Source: Mesorhizobium sp. WSM4904 (GTDB taxonomy: Bacteria; Pseudomonadota; Alphaproteobacteria; Rhizobiales; Rhizobiaceae). Taken from it: a stretch of 64,000 bases of DNA. The notes under the pieces were generated by a model. That model worked only from the letters and a program-made list of their open reading frames with translations. It had not been told where the DNA came from and made no database searches. Numbering within the stretch: the stretch's first letter is position 1; every line of letters begins with the position of its first letter. Of this stretch, positions 1-8,440 are shown piece after piece. The translations under genes and the position numbers were made by a program. The stretch spans positions 6,581,001 through 6,645,000 of the forward strand of contig NZ_CP121354.1 in NCBI RefSeq assembly GCF_029674545.1. Reading direction: 5' to 3'.

Positions 1-31
1 CCCGGCCAAGGCAAAAGAGAGAGGGTTCATC

Positions 32-1021
32 ATGCTGATTTCCCAGATCCTCGACGACGCCGAGACGATCCGCGTCGTTGCCCGCAGCGGCGGCAAGACC
101 CGGATCATCAACGGCGCGCGCAGCGTCTATTCGCTGGCGATGGAGGCGGCGCGCACCGGCACCGGTCTCGAAGCGCTGATCGAGCGCAAGGGCTATGGCG
201 AGACGGTCGACCTCGACGCCGCCTACAAGAAGGGGCGGCTGGTGTCGCCAATCAACCATCCGGACCCCGCGCATCTGCACCTCACCGGCACCGGACTGAC
301 GCATCTCGGCTCCGCCGCGACGCGCGATTCCATGCACAAGAAGCTCAGCGACGGCGAAGAGCAACTCACCGATTCCATGAAGATGTTCCGCATGGGGCTG
401 GAAGGCGGCAAGCCGGCCAAGGGCCAGATCGGCGTGCAGCCGGAGTGGTTCTACAAGGGCAACGGCACCATGGCGGTGGCGCCGGGCGCGGCGCTGATGT
501 CGCCGGCCTTCGCGCAGGACGCCGGCGAGGAGCCGGAGATCGCCGGCATTTATGTCATCGGCGATGACGGCGCGCCGTTCCGGGTCGGCTTCACGCTGTC
601 GAACGAATTCTCCGACCATGTGACCGAGCGGGTGAACTACCTTTTCCTCGCCCACTCCAAGCTGCGCAACGCCTCGTTCGGACCGGAAATCCTGATCGGC
701 GACCTGCCCGCCGACATCAGAGGCTCATCGCGCATCTGGCGCGACGGCAAGGTGCTTTGGGAAAAGCCGTTCCTGTCGGGCGAAGCGAACATGTCGCACA
801 CCATCGCCAATCTCGAGCATCATCACTTCAAATATTCAGCCTTCCGCCAGCCAGGCGACGTGCATGTGCACATGTTCGGCACCGCGACGCTCTCCTTCGC
901 CGACGGCATCAGGACCGAGGCCGGCGACGTGTTCGAGATCGAGGCCAAGGATTTCGGCCTGCCGCTGCGCAACCCGCTGGAGATCGAAAAGCCGGTGAAG
1001 GTGGCGGTGAAGGCGCTGTGA
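32..1021 (+). CDS. gguC: AraD1/GguC family protein (fumarylacetoacetate hydrolase-like fold)
   Basis: A 329-residue protein that I recognise as the GguC/AraD1 type, which in agrobacteria and rhizobia sits next to ChvE-GguAB sugar transporters and is related to keto-deoxy sugar acid dehydratases and fumarylacetoacetate hydrolases. Residues about 75-105 carry the conserved HLTGTGLTHLGSAATRD stretch. The C-terminal half (about 170-310) has the FAH-like core with NEFSDHVTE, a probable metal-site segment. The ATG follows a purine-rich GAGAGAGGG. The gene begins 31 bases into the window, so any upstream operon partners are not visible. The family is fairly sure; the exact substrate (a pentonate-derived keto acid is likely) is inference. 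Confidence 0.75.
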   Translation: MLISQILDDAETIRVVARSGGKTRIINGARSVYSLAMEAARTGTGLEALIERKGYGETVDLDAAYKKGRLVSPINHPDPAHLHLTGTGLTHLGSAATRDSMHKKLSDGEEQLTDSMKMFRMGLEGGKPAKGQIGVQPEWFYKGNGTMAVAPGAALMSPAFAQDAGEEPEIAGIYVIGDDGAPFRVGFTLSNEFSDHVTERVNYLFLAHSKLRNASFGPEILIGDLPADIRGSSRIWRDGKVLWEKPFLSGEANMSHTIANLEHHHFKYSAFRQPGDVHVHMFGTATLSFADGIRTEAGDVFEIEAKDFGLPLRNPLEIEKPVKVAVKAL

Positions 1022-1048
1022 TCTCGCGAACAACTTGGAACCGGATCA

Positions 1049-1495
1049 ATGGGCCATATTCCGCCAAGCGCCAGAAATCTGGGCATCGCTCTGTTGATCG
1101 CTTGCTGGTCATCCGCGGCCTATGGCGCCGCACAATGCAGCAAGACCTCCTATAGCGAGGCGCGCGCCCTGATGACCAACCGACTGCTGGGCACCGGATA
1201 TTCACGAAATCAAACCAGCTTCCTGATGCGAAATGCCGATCTACGGATTTCACAACTTCGTGGCGCCACATTGAACGACAGAGCCAAGCCTTGCCGCATT
1301 GACTCCGCTCGTGCCTATGTTCTTGGGTGCGTGAACGATCAGCTATTCCCGTTGAAGGGATCAAAGGCATCGCTTGATGCCACGCGACAGGCTTCATTCT
1401 GGGGTAAAACGCATCTAGCTGGACGCGAGCTGCTTTTTGTCGGCAGCTTCAACGCGTGCCTCGGCGCCGCGAAACAGGCGCTGTTTCGCGGCTGA
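1049..1495 (+). CDS. Small secreted protein of unknown function
   Basis: A 148-residue ORF I do not recognise. Residues 1-28 look like a signal peptide (a hydrophobic run LGIALLIACW followed by SSAAYGA and then AQC), so the mature protein of about 120 residues should be periplasmic or outer-surface. Mature residues include four cysteines (in AQCSK, KPCR, LGCV and NACLG) that could make two disulfides. It starts 27 bases after gguC stops and runs the same way; its codons look less strongly GC-biased than its neighbours, which fits a fast-evolving or acquired gene. No function can be assigned from sequence. Confidence 0.55.
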   Translation: MGHIPPSARNLGIALLIACWSSAAYGAAQCSKTSYSEARALMTNRLLGTGYSRNQTSFLMRNADLRISQLRGATLNDRAKPCRIDSARAYVLGCVNDQLFPLKGSKASLDATRQASFWGKTHLAGRELLFVGSFNACLGAAKQALFRG

Positions 1496-1513
1496 CCGAA
1501 GGCAGCTCCGGCT

Positions 1514-2281
1514 TCAATAGATATCGAAGTCGAAATATTTCGCCTGGATCTTCTTGTAGGTGCCGTCGGCGACGATGGCGTCAATGGCGGCGTTCAGCCT
1601 GTCGCGTAGCGCGGTGTCCTCCAGGCGCACGGCGATACCGGCCTCGGTCTCAGTGCCCTTGACGTCGCCGACCAGCTTGCAGCAGCCGTCGCTCGCCTTC
1701 TTCATCCAGTCGACCAGCACGAACTTGTCCGAGATGACGGCGTCGAGCCGGCCGTTGAGGAGATCGGTGACCGCCTCTTCCTGGGTCGGATAGAGCTTCG
1801 CCTCGGCGCCGGCCTTGCCGTAGACGTCCTGGGCGTAGTTGGCCTGGGTGGTCGAGGCCTGGGCGCCGACCGTCTTGCCGGCGAGAGCGGCAGGCTCGGT
1901 CGAGGCGATGTCGCTATCTTTCAAGGCGACCAGCGAAAGCGGCGTGGTGTAGTATTTGTGGGTGAAGGCGACCTGCTTCTTGCGTTCCTCGGTGATGCTC
2001 ATCGAGGCGATGATGGCGTCGAATTTCTTGGCCTGCAGCGCCGGAATGATGCCGTCCCAGTCCTGGGTGACGATCTCGCATTCGACCTTCATCTGCGCGC
2101 AGAGCGCATTGGCGATGTCGATGTCGAAGCCCTCGACCTTGCCGTCCGGCGTGATGGTGTTGAAGGGCGGATAGGCGCCCTCGGTGCCGATCTTGATCTT
2201 TTCCGCTGCGCCTGCCGAACCGGCGCCGAGCGCCAGCATGGCTGCGGCCGCTGCCGATATGATCCATCTGGATATCCGCAT
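1514..2281 (-). CDS. Amino-acid ABC transporter substrate-binding protein (Lys/Arg/Orn type)
   Basis: A 255-residue periplasmic binding protein of family 3 (HisJ/ArgT-like). A clear signal peptide ends near AGSAGAAEK. The first lobe contains GTEGAYPPFN and GFDIDIANALC, the standard family 3 signature, and the second lobe has TQEEAVTDLLNGRLDAVISD. It would deliver a polar or basic amino acid to an inner-membrane permease, but no permease or ATPase gene lies beside it, so it is an orphan component here. Substrate is inferred only from general resemblance. It ends tail-to-tail with the small secreted ORF, 18 bases away. Confidence 0.85.
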   Translation of the reverse strand: MRISRWIISAAAAAMLALGAGSAGAAEKIKIGTEGAYPPFNTITPDGKVEGFDIDIANALCAQMKVECEIVTQDWDGIIPALQAKKFDAIIASMSITEERKKQVAFTHKYYTTPLSLVALKDSDIASTEPAALAGKTVGAQASTTQANYAQDVYGKAGAEAKLYPTQEEAVTDLLNGRLDAVISDKFVLVDWMKKASDGCCKLVGDVKGTETEAGIAVRLEDTALRDRLNAAIDAIVADGTYKKIQAKYFDFDIY

Positions 2282-2372
2282 TTTCGTCTCCCTCGATCAG
2301 GTTCTATGCCAGTTACGCGCAGCCAAGCATGGTGCGGTTGGCCAGGCAAGCACAGTCTGGCTGCCGCGGAGC

Positions 2373-3467
2373 TCAGCGCGCGGCGCGGAAATGCTTGGAG
2401 AGCTTGAGCCCTTGCGCCTGATAGTTGGAGCCGAGATCGGTGCCGTAAAGCGCCCGTGGGCGCTTGAGCATATGCTCGTAGACCAGGCGACCGACGATCT
2501 GGCCGTGGTCGAGGATGAACGGCACCTCGTGGCTGCGCACTTCGAGCACGGCGCGGCTGCCGCTGCCGCCGGCGGCGGAATGGCCGAAGCCCGGGTCGAA
2601 GAAGCCGGCATAGTGGACGCGAAACTCGCCGACTAGCGGATCGAAGGGCGTCATCTCGGCGGCATAGAGCGGCGGCACGTGCACGGCTTCGCGAGAGACC
2701 AGGATGTAGAACTCGTCCGGGTCGAGGACCAGCTCGCCGGCGCCGCTCTTGTAGAGCGGCTCCCAGAAGTCGACGACGTCCTGCGCGGCGCGCTTGTCGA
2801 CGTCGACGAGGCCGGTGTGGTGCTTGCCGCGATAGCCGACAAGGCCGTCCTTGTCGCCGTCGAGATCGATGGAGAGCGCGATGCCGCCGCCGGAGATGTT
2901 GGGCGGCTCGGTGGCGACCAACATCTCAGCGCGGTGGAGGTCGCGCAGTTCGCTCTCCGAGAGCACCGCGTTGCCGATGCGGAAGCGGATCTGCGACAGC
3001 CGCGAGCCGGCGCGCACGACGATCGGGAAGGTGCGCGGGCTGACCTCGAGGTAGAGCGGGCCATGGTAGCCGGCCGCGATCTTGTCGAACTCGTGGCCGC
3101 GGTCGGTCATGACACGCGTGAAGATGTCCAGCCGCCCGGTCGAGCTCTTCGGGTTGGCGGAAGCCGACACTTCCGCCGGCAGCGCCAGGCTCTCGAGCAG
3201 CGGCACGATGTAGACGCAGCCCGTCTCCAGCACCGCACCTTCGGCAAGGCTGATCTCGTGCAGCTTCAGCCGGTCGAGCTTGTCGGCCACCAGATGATCG
3301 GGACCGGGCAGGAAGGAGGCGCGCACACGAAAGGCGGTGTCGCCGAGCCTGAGATCGAGGCTGGCCGGCTGGATCTGGTCGCTGTCGAGCGCGCGCGGCG
3401 ACTTCAGCGCATTCGCCTCAAACAGCGCCGCGATGTCCTGATCCGGAAGAATGCCTGTCTGCCGCAA
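2373..3467 (-). CDS. dcd: 2'-deoxycytidine 5'-triphosphate deaminase, long form
   Basis: A 364-residue protein that should deaminate dCTP to dUTP, feeding dTMP synthesis. Most Dcd proteins are about 190 residues; this is the alphaproteobacterial double-length form, with an N-terminal dUTPase/DCD-type domain (QIQPASLDLRLGD at about 31-43, SSTGRLDIFTRVMTDRG at about 107-123) and a second related domain after residue 190. No early ATG exists in frame; translation most likely begins at a TTG (3465-3467), which has a well-spaced GGAG seven bases upstream. It is divergent from metZ, and about 150 bases separate it from the riboswitch. Confidence 0.85.
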   Translation of the reverse strand: MRQTGILPDQDIAALFEANALKSPRALDSDQIQPASLDLRLGDTAFRVRASFLPGPDHLVADKLDRLKLHEISLAEGAVLETGCVYIVPLLESLALPAEVSASANPKSSTGRLDIFTRVMTDRGHEFDKIAAGYHGPLYLEVSPRTFPIVVRAGSRLSQIRFRIGNAVLSESELRDLHRAEMLVATEPPNISGGGIALSIDLDGDKDGLVGYRGKHHTGLVDVDKRAAQDVVDFWEPLYKSGAGELVLDPDEFYILVSREAVHVPPLYAAEMTPFDPLVGEFRVHYAGFFDPGFGHSAAGGSGSRAVLEVRSHEVPFILDHGQIVGRLVYEHMLKRPRALYGTDLGSNYQAQGLKLSKHFRAAR

Positions 3468-3620
3468 GGTCTGGCTCCGATCGAAGGCCGGGCAAGCGCG
3501 TGGTTCTTTTGCAGGCTCCTGCCGAAAACCGTAAACGGGCTTGCGCTACCTGCCTGGTACAAACCTCTTAATCAAGCCGGCAATTGACGCAAGCGTGGCG
3601 CGGGTCTAAAGGGTCGTTAT

Positions 3621-3677
3621 CCCGTGGTGATTTGGCCGGTCGGCTTGCAGCCACGTTAAACAAGTCGCTAAAGGACC
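3621..3677 (+). ncRNA. SAM-II riboswitch (metA element) in the metZ leader
   Basis: The segment matches the SAM-II consensus known from alphaproteobacterial methionine genes. Stem P1 is CGTGG (3623-3627) with CCACG (3651-3655), enclosing the conserved TGATTTG and CTTGCAG. It is followed by the TTAAA linker and the hallmark GCTAAAGG (3667-3674) that forms the second pseudoknot helix. SAM binding is known to shut down expression of methionine/sulfur-assimilation genes, and metZ is a standard target. The element ends about 90 bases before the metZ ATG and runs directly into a terminator hairpin. Confidence 0.93.
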
Positions 3678-3680
3678 GCT

Positions 3681-3728
3681 GGCCGCGAGGCCATATGGAC
3701 CGGTTGCGACATCGCGGCCGGTTTTTTT
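3681..3728 (+). terminator. Intrinsic terminator in the metZ leader, likely riboswitch-controlled
   Basis: GGCCGCGA (3681-3688) pairs with TCGCGGCC (3712-3719) and is followed by a run of seven T (3722-3728). It lies three bases after the SAM-II aptamer and 37 bases before the metZ start. The placement suggests SAM-dependent premature termination. An alternative pairing of ACCG (3675-3678) with CGGT (3701-3704) could act as an anti-terminator; that part is inference. Confidence 0.8.
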
Positions 3729-3764
3729 GTGTTTGGACTGTTCTTTGCGAGTGGAATTAGGGCG

Positions 3765-4952
3765 ATGACCAAGACGCGTAACTGGAAGCCTCAGACGGCA
3801 CTCGTGCATGGCGGCACACTGCGTTCCGGCTTCGGCGAGACCGCCGAGGCGATGTACCTCACCCAGGGCTATGTCTACGAAACGGCGCAAGCCGCGGAAG
3901 CCCGCTTCAAAGGCGAGGAGCCGGGCTTCATCTATTCGCGCTACGCCAACCCGACCGTCGACATGTTCGAGAAGCGCATGTGCGCGCTGGAAGGCGCGGA
4001 GGATGCCCGCGCCACTGCTTCCGGCATGGCAGCCGTGTCCGCCGCCCTGCTCTGCAGCGTGAAGGCGGGCGACCACATCGTTGCGGCGCGGGCGCTGTTC
4101 GGCTCCTGCCGCTGGGTGGTCGAGACGCTGGCGCCGCGCTACGGCATCGAGGCGACGCTGGTCGACGGCACCGACATCGCCAACTGGGAAAAAGCGGTCA
4201 GGCCGAACACCAAGCTGTTCTTCCTGGAAAGCCCGACCAACCCGACGCTGGAAGTGGTCGACATCGCCGCCGTCGCCGCTTTAGCCAATTCGATCGGCGC
4301 GAGGCTGATCGTCGACAACGTATTCGCCACGCCGCTGCAGCAGAAGCCATTGCAGCTCGGCGCCCATGTCGTGGTCTATTCGGCGACCAAGCATATCGAC
4401 GGACAGGGCCGCTGCCTCGGCGGCGTCATCCTGTCGGACAAGAAATGGATCGATGAGAACCTGCACGACTATTTCCGGCACACTGGCCCGAGCCTGTCGC
4501 CCTTCAACGCCTGGACGCTGCTGAAAGGTCTGGAGACTCTGCCGCTGCGCGTGCGCCAGCAGACGGAAAGCGCCGGCAGGATCGCGGACTTCCTGGCCGG
4601 CCGGCCGGAGATCGCCCGCGTCATCTATCCGGGGCGGGCCGACCATCCGCAGGCGGACGTCGTCAGGAAGCAGATGTCTGGCGGCTCGACGCTGATCTGT
4701 ATCGACGTCAAGGGCGGCAAGCAGGCGGCCTTCGCCCTCCAGAACGCGCTCGACATCGTGCTGATCTCCAACAATCTCGGTGACGCCAAGAGCCTGATCA
4801 CCCATCCGGCCACGACGACGCACAAGAACCTGAGCGACGAGGCGCGCGCCGAACTCGGCATCGGGCCCGGCACGCTCAGGCTCTCCGTCGGTCTGGAGGA
4901 TACAGACGATCTGCTCAACGACGTCGAACAGGCGCTGAGGGCAGCGCGGTAA
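3765..4952 (+). CDS. metZ: O-succinylhomoserine sulfhydrylase
   Basis: A PLP enzyme of the Cys/Met metabolism family that makes homocysteine from O-succinylhomoserine and sulfide in the cytoplasm. The family blocks are present: YSRYANPTVDMFEKR near residue 55, the PLP-lysine segment YSATKHIDGQGRCLGG near 205-220, and LRLSVGLED near the C-terminus. I start it at the ATG at 3765 (MTKTRNWKPQTALVHGG), giving 395 residues, rather than the GTG at 3729 inside the terminator. It is a single-gene unit controlled by the SAM-II riboswitch, which supports the methionine role. Confidence 0.95.
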   Translation: MTKTRNWKPQTALVHGGTLRSGFGETAEAMYLTQGYVYETAQAAEARFKGEEPGFIYSRYANPTVDMFEKRMCALEGAEDARATASGMAAVSAALLCSVKAGDHIVAARALFGSCRWVVETLAPRYGIEATLVDGTDIANWEKAVRPNTKLFFLESPTNPTLEVVDIAAVAALANSIGARLIVDNVFATPLQQKPLQLGAHVVVYSATKHIDGQGRCLGGVILSDKKWIDENLHDYFRHTGPSLSPFNAWTLLKGLETLPLRVRQQTESAGRIADFLAGRPEIARVIYPGRADHPQADVVRKQMSGGSTLICIDVKGGKQAAFALQNALDIVLISNNLGDAKSLITHPATTTHKNLSDEARAELGIGPGTLRLSVGLEDTDDLLNDVEQALRAAR

Positions 4953-4964
4953 CGGTGGCCGCAA

Positions 4965-5002
4965 AGAGATTGCTTGAGCCGCAGCCGGCTCAGGCAATCT
5001 CT
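4965..5002. terminator. Bidirectional terminator hairpin shared by metZ and the glycosyltransferase gene
   Basis: A 17-base stem (4965-4981 with 4986-5002, one G-T wobble) closes a four-base loop between the two convergent genes. Its right arm is the last four codons and the stop of the minus-strand glycosyltransferase, so one stem both ends the coding sequence and can end transcription from either side. There is no strong T-run, so the efficiency is uncertain. Confidence 0.6.
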
Positions 5003-6135
5003 TCGAGTTCGGTCATCTCCCCGGTGCGGATCGTCATGGCGTTGCCGCGCCATTCGACGACGCCGCCCAGCCAGCCGCGCGACCAGACGATGGGAAGCAT
5101 GGCGTCGCGCACGATCATCGCGGTGACGCTGCGCGGCGACAGGTACCAGCCCTTGGACCATGCAAGCAGGCACTCCGGCACATAGGCGACCGCCAGCACG
5201 CAAAGCGCCGTGGTGGGGAGGCTGACGCCGGCGCTTGCCGCCGCAATCAGCGCGAAAATCAGCGGCACAACCACGCCGGTCAGGATCTCGGGCGCGAAGA
5301 ACTGCGGGAAGGTGACGCGGCGCAGCCGCGCCCAGCGCGCCTGGCGCGACCAGACTTCGGCGAGCGTGCGCTGGCCGAGCGGCTGTTCGAAGGGCGAGGC
5401 CACGAGGTTGACCCGGAGGCCCAGGCTGTTGATCAGCTTGGTGGCCGCCGCATCCTCGGCGGCCTCGGCGGCCAGCGCCTGTATGCCGCCGTTTGCGTCG
5501 AGCATCGACTTGTTCCACAACATGCTCTTGCCCTGAGCGAAGCCAAGGCCGACCGCCTCGCCGGCATATTGCCAGCGCGCCTGCAGCGTGTTGAGGAAAG
5601 CGCATTCGACCTCGGCCCAGAAGCCGTCCGGCCGCGAGCCGACCGGCGTCGAGCAGACGAGGCCGGTATTCCGTCGCCAGGCCGCCATCAGGTGCTGGAC
5701 ATAGTCCTTGGGCATCAGCACGTTGGAATCGGCGAGAATCACCCAGTCGTGCCGGGCCGCCAGCCAGCCCTTGACGCAGTTGTTGAGCTTGGGATTGGCG
5801 CTGATCCTGTCCTCGCCGATCAAGAGCCGCGCCGGCACGTTCGGGAAGCGCGCGATCGCGGCATTGATCAACTTGACCACAGGGTCTTCCGGTTGGGTGA
5901 CGCAGAAGATCAGCTCATAACGCGGCCAGTCGAGCGAGAAGGCGCGCTTGAGCGTCTCCTCGGCGAATGGCTCGACGCCGCGCGACGGCACGATGATGGA
6001 GACCGGCGGCTGCTTGCCGGCGAACGGGGGAATGAGGCGCCTGGGCTTCAATCGCGACGAGGCGAGCAGGATGCTGGCAAAATTGGAAAGAAGAAGGGCT
6101 GACGAAGCAAAGGCGGCTGCAAAGGTCAGTTCCAT
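4990..6135 (-). CDS. Family 2 glycosyltransferase, ceramide glucosyltransferase-like
   Basis: A 381-residue inner-membrane glycosyltransferase. An N-terminal membrane segment (about 5-25) is followed by a GT2 catalytic domain: VSIIVPSRGVEP (about 45-56), the DXD-like region LADSNVLMP (about 133-141), the general-base region AAEDAAATKLI (about 226-236) and the acceptor motif RQARWARL (about 264-271). C-terminal membrane segments lie at about 285-330. This D-D-D-(Q/R)XXRW set is that of ceramide glucosyltransferases; agrobacterial and mesorhizobial relatives make glycosylceramides. A hopanoid-related HpnI-type role is the main alternative. It is divergent from apaG. Confidence 0.75.
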   Translation of the reverse strand: MELTFAAAFASSALLLSNFASILLASSRLKPRRLIPPFAGKQPPVSIIVPSRGVEPFAEETLKRAFSLDWPRYELIFCVTQPEDPVVKLINAAIARFPNVPARLLIGEDRISANPKLNNCVKGWLAARHDWVILADSNVLMPKDYVQHLMAAWRRNTGLVCSTPVGSRPDGFWAEVECAFLNTLQARWQYAGEAVGLGFAQGKSMLWNKSMLDANGGIQALAAEAAEDAAATKLINSLGLRVNLVASPFEQPLGQRTLAEVWSRQARWARLRRVTFPQFFAPEILTGVVVPLIFALIAAASAGVSLPTTALCVLAVAYVPECLLAWSKGWYLSPRSVTAMIVRDAMLPIVWSRGWLGGVVEWRGNAMTIRTGEMTELEEIA

Positions 6136-6353
6136 CGAGTTCTGGTCACTCCGGAAGGGCCGCCCGCGGCCGTTTCATCAGTCGACAGAGCGCCCGAGTC
6201 GCCCGCATAGTTTCTGCACACCAACATTGTCATGTGTCACTTAAATGACATTGTTTTTAGGCAACTGCGCTAGAATCTGGCAGGATGGACGGCGCTTCGT
6301 GTAACAACCGCGGAGCGCGGTAAATGTTCCTAGCCGGCAAACCGGAGTGGCCC

Positions 6354-6746
6354 ATGTATCGCGCCGTGACGCGCAACATCGAAGTGCAGGTCAGGCCGTT
6401 CTATCTGGAGGATCGTTCCGATCCGTCGGAGGACCGCTACGTGTGGGGCTATCAGGTGACGATAGACAACCGGTCGGACGAGTTCGTGCAGCTTCTGTCG
6501 CGCTATTGGCACATCACCGACGGACGCGGCCGCGTCGAGGAGGTGCGTGGCGCCGGCGTCGTCGGCGACCAGCCGGAGCTCAACCCGGGCGACAGCTACC
6601 AGTACACGTCGGGATGCCCGCTCTCGACGCCGTCCGGCATCATGGTCGGCCACTACACGATGCGCAACGGACGCGGCGAGACGTTCGATGTCGCCATCCC
6701 GGCCTTCTCCCTCGATATGCCGGGGACGAGGCGCACGGTGAATTAG
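6354..6746 (+). CDS. apaG: ApaG domain protein
   Basis: A 130-residue ApaG protein, a fibronectin III-like beta-sandwich cytoplasmic protein whose molecular role is not settled (linked to Co/Mg tolerance and Ap4A levels in enterics). The start at 6354 gives [15 protein letters not shown], the usual family N-terminus; the ATG at 6324 would add ten unconserved residues. Conserved blocks are [26 protein letters not shown], and the glycine-rich [20 protein letters not shown] near the pyrophosphate-binding loop. It is monocistronic, 218 bases from the divergent glycosyltransferase. Confidence 0.93.
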   Translation: MYRAVTRNIEVQVRPFYLEDRSDPSEDRYVWGYQVTIDNRSDEFVQLLSRYWHITDGRGRVEEVRGAGVVGDQPELNPGDSYQYTSGCPLSTPSGIMVGHYTMRNGRGETFDVAIPAFSLDMPGTRRTVN

Positions 6747-6871
6747 CGAGTTTGGCGATTGGCGAAAATGCCCGCGACAGCCTCTTTCTCCTGTTTTACG
6801 CTACGCTATGCACACATCTTCTTCTGTGACTGGCGTGACTGATCGGGCTGAGGCTTGATTGCCACGTGGTT

Positions 6872-7031
6872 CCCCCAATCCGTCGCTGCTTCGCAGCGCC
6901 ACCTTTCCCCCTCCGGAGGGAAAGGAAGGGAACGTTGCTGGACGAGCGCTGACGGCAAAGAGCTTGGCGCCTTTCCTCTACCCCGTCGATCGGGGGAGAG
7001 GTGGCTCGGCGAAGCCGAGACGGAGTGGGGG
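6872..7031. repeat. RIME-like intergenic mosaic element (about 160 bases)
   Basis: The ends are an imperfect inverted repeat: the left arm CCCCCAATCCGTCGCTGCTT corresponds to the reverse complement of the right arm ending GACGGAGTGGGGG. Inside are smaller hairpins (GCTTCGCAGC type, and CCCCCTCCGGAGGG). This layout matches the rhizobial RIME family. Elements like it are transcribed as stable hairpins at gene ends and do not encode protein. Confidence 0.75.
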
Positions 7032-7228
7032 TCGACCAGCGCTACTTAGACAATGCATGCGCCAAGCTGCCATGCACGCTATCGCCAAAGACCAGCCGCT
7101 TGGAAATGTGTGCACGCCGTAGCCGTTTTACGGGGAGAAATGCCCGGCAGTGCAATGTGGGGCGGCGCCAAGGTTTCGATTTCTTTCGGACGGAGCGAGG
7201 GGTTCCGACATCGCCGACGTTGGCACTG

Positions 7229-7278
7229 CCCCTCATCCGCCCTTCGGGCGCCTTCTCCCCGTGGAACGGGGAGAAGGA
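7229..7278. repeat. Short RIME-like hairpin at the 3' end of hslO
   Basis: CCCCTCATCCGCC followed by the hairpin GCCCTTCGGGC and then CCTTCTCCCCG paired with CGGGGAGAAGG. It sits 8 bases beyond the hslO stop and may serve as that gene's transcription end. The same sequence family recurs at 28561 and 49861. Confidence 0.75.
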
Positions 7279-7285
7279 AAGAATT

Positions 7286-8317
7286 TCACTCGCCCGCGAA
7301 TTCCGCCGGATCGAAGTCGTACTGCGTCGAGCAGAACTCGCAAGCGACATGGATGCCGCCGTCCTCGGTGCTGTGCTCGATCTCCTCGGCCGAAAAGCCT
7401 TCGAGGATGCCGCGGATCTTCTCGCGCGAGCAGGAGCACTGGTCGGCGACGGGAACGCTGCGGAAGACGCGCACGCCGTGCTCGTGGAACAGCCGGTAGA
7501 GCAGCCGCTCGGCGCCCACCATGGGGTCGATCAGCTCAGTCGGCTCGATGGTGCCGAGCAGCGCCAGCAATTCCCGCCATGAATTGTCGGCCGGTTCGTG
7601 CGCCACGTCTCGCGGATCGCCGTCGCCACCCGAAATATCGGGCACGCGCATGCGCTCCGGCGCCTGCGGCAGGAACTGCGCCAGGATGCCGCCCGCGCGC
7701 CATTGCTCGCGGGCGCCGCCCGGACCCGGCGTCACCAGCTTGGCAACCGACATCCTCAGATCGGTCGGGATCTGCTCGGACTGGCGGAAGTAGGTGCGCG
7801 CGGCGTCCTCCAGCGACGTGCCGTCGAGTTGGACGATGCCCTGATAACGCTGCGTGTGGGCGCCCTGATCGATGGTCAGCGCCAGAACGCCGGTGCCGAG
7901 CAGCTTCTCCTGCGAAGTCTCGCCCGAGGCCACCAGCGCCTGCAGCCGGTCGGCGTCGAAGCGCGCATAGGCGCGCAGCGCATGCGGTGTGGTGAAATCG
8001 GCCACCAGCATGTCGACCGGCCCGTCGGTGCGGGTCTGCAGGATGAACTTGCCCTCGAACTTCAGCGACGTGCCGAGCAGCACGGTGAGCACGCAGGCTT
8101 CCGCCAGCAGCCGCGCGACCGGTTCGGGATAGTCGTGACGGCTGAGAATGGCGTCGAGCATCGGCCCGAGCTGCACGGTGCGACCGCGCACGTCGAGGGG
8201 CGCCACTTCGTAAGGCACGACATGGTCGTCGCCGGCGAAGCCGAATTCACCGAGTTTGGGTTGATGATCAGCCAATGGACGGGTTTCCAACATGACAAAG
8301 CTCCGGGGCGCGTCCAT
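7286..8317 (-). CDS. hslO: Hsp33 redox-regulated holdase chaperone
   Basis: A 343-residue cytoplasmic chaperone that is switched on by oxidation and holds unfolding proteins. The C-terminal zinc centre is intact: CSCS (about 287-290) and CEFC (about 321-324), four cysteines in the CXC...CXXC pattern. The N-terminal holdase domain includes the RLLAEACVLTVLLG helix near residue 69. Some homologues may start nearer the ATG at 8293. It follows argF in the same direction by 123 bases, the usual rhizobial argD-argF-hslO order. Confidence 0.93.
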   Translation of the reverse strand: MDAPRSFVMLETRPLADHQPKLGEFGFAGDDHVVPYEVAPLDVRGRTVQLGPMLDAILSRHDYPEPVARLLAEACVLTVLLGTSLKFEGKFILQTRTDGPVDMLVADFTTPHALRAYARFDADRLQALVASGETSQEKLLGTGVLALTIDQGAHTQRYQGIVQLDGTSLEDAARTYFRQSEQIPTDLRMSVAKLVTPGPGGAREQWRAGGILAQFLPQAPERMRVPDISGGDGDPRDVAHEPADNSWRELLALLGTIEPTELIDPMVGAERLLYRLFHEHGVRVFRSVPVADQCSCSREKIRGILEGFSAEEIEHSTEDGGIHVACEFCSTQYDFDPAEFAGE

Positions 8318-8440
8318 CCCGCTTTGCAGGCGGCATGGGTCGAAGCGCGTTCGATTTGCGTGATGGCCCGCAAATAGGCATCACACATCGCCAGATCAAG
8401 TTGGTCCGGATCAAGACAATCCGGTTCAAGTCGGGCCTTC

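Larger units (their letters stand above)
6747..7285. other. Intergenic region of 539 bases with two mosaic repeats and no convincing gene
   Basis: Between apaG and hslO I find no ORF with coding character. The space is mostly repeat DNA: a long imperfect palindrome at 6872-7031 and a short RIME-like hairpin at 7229-7278. The stretch 7032-7228 between them shows no structure I can name. Confidence 0.6.
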
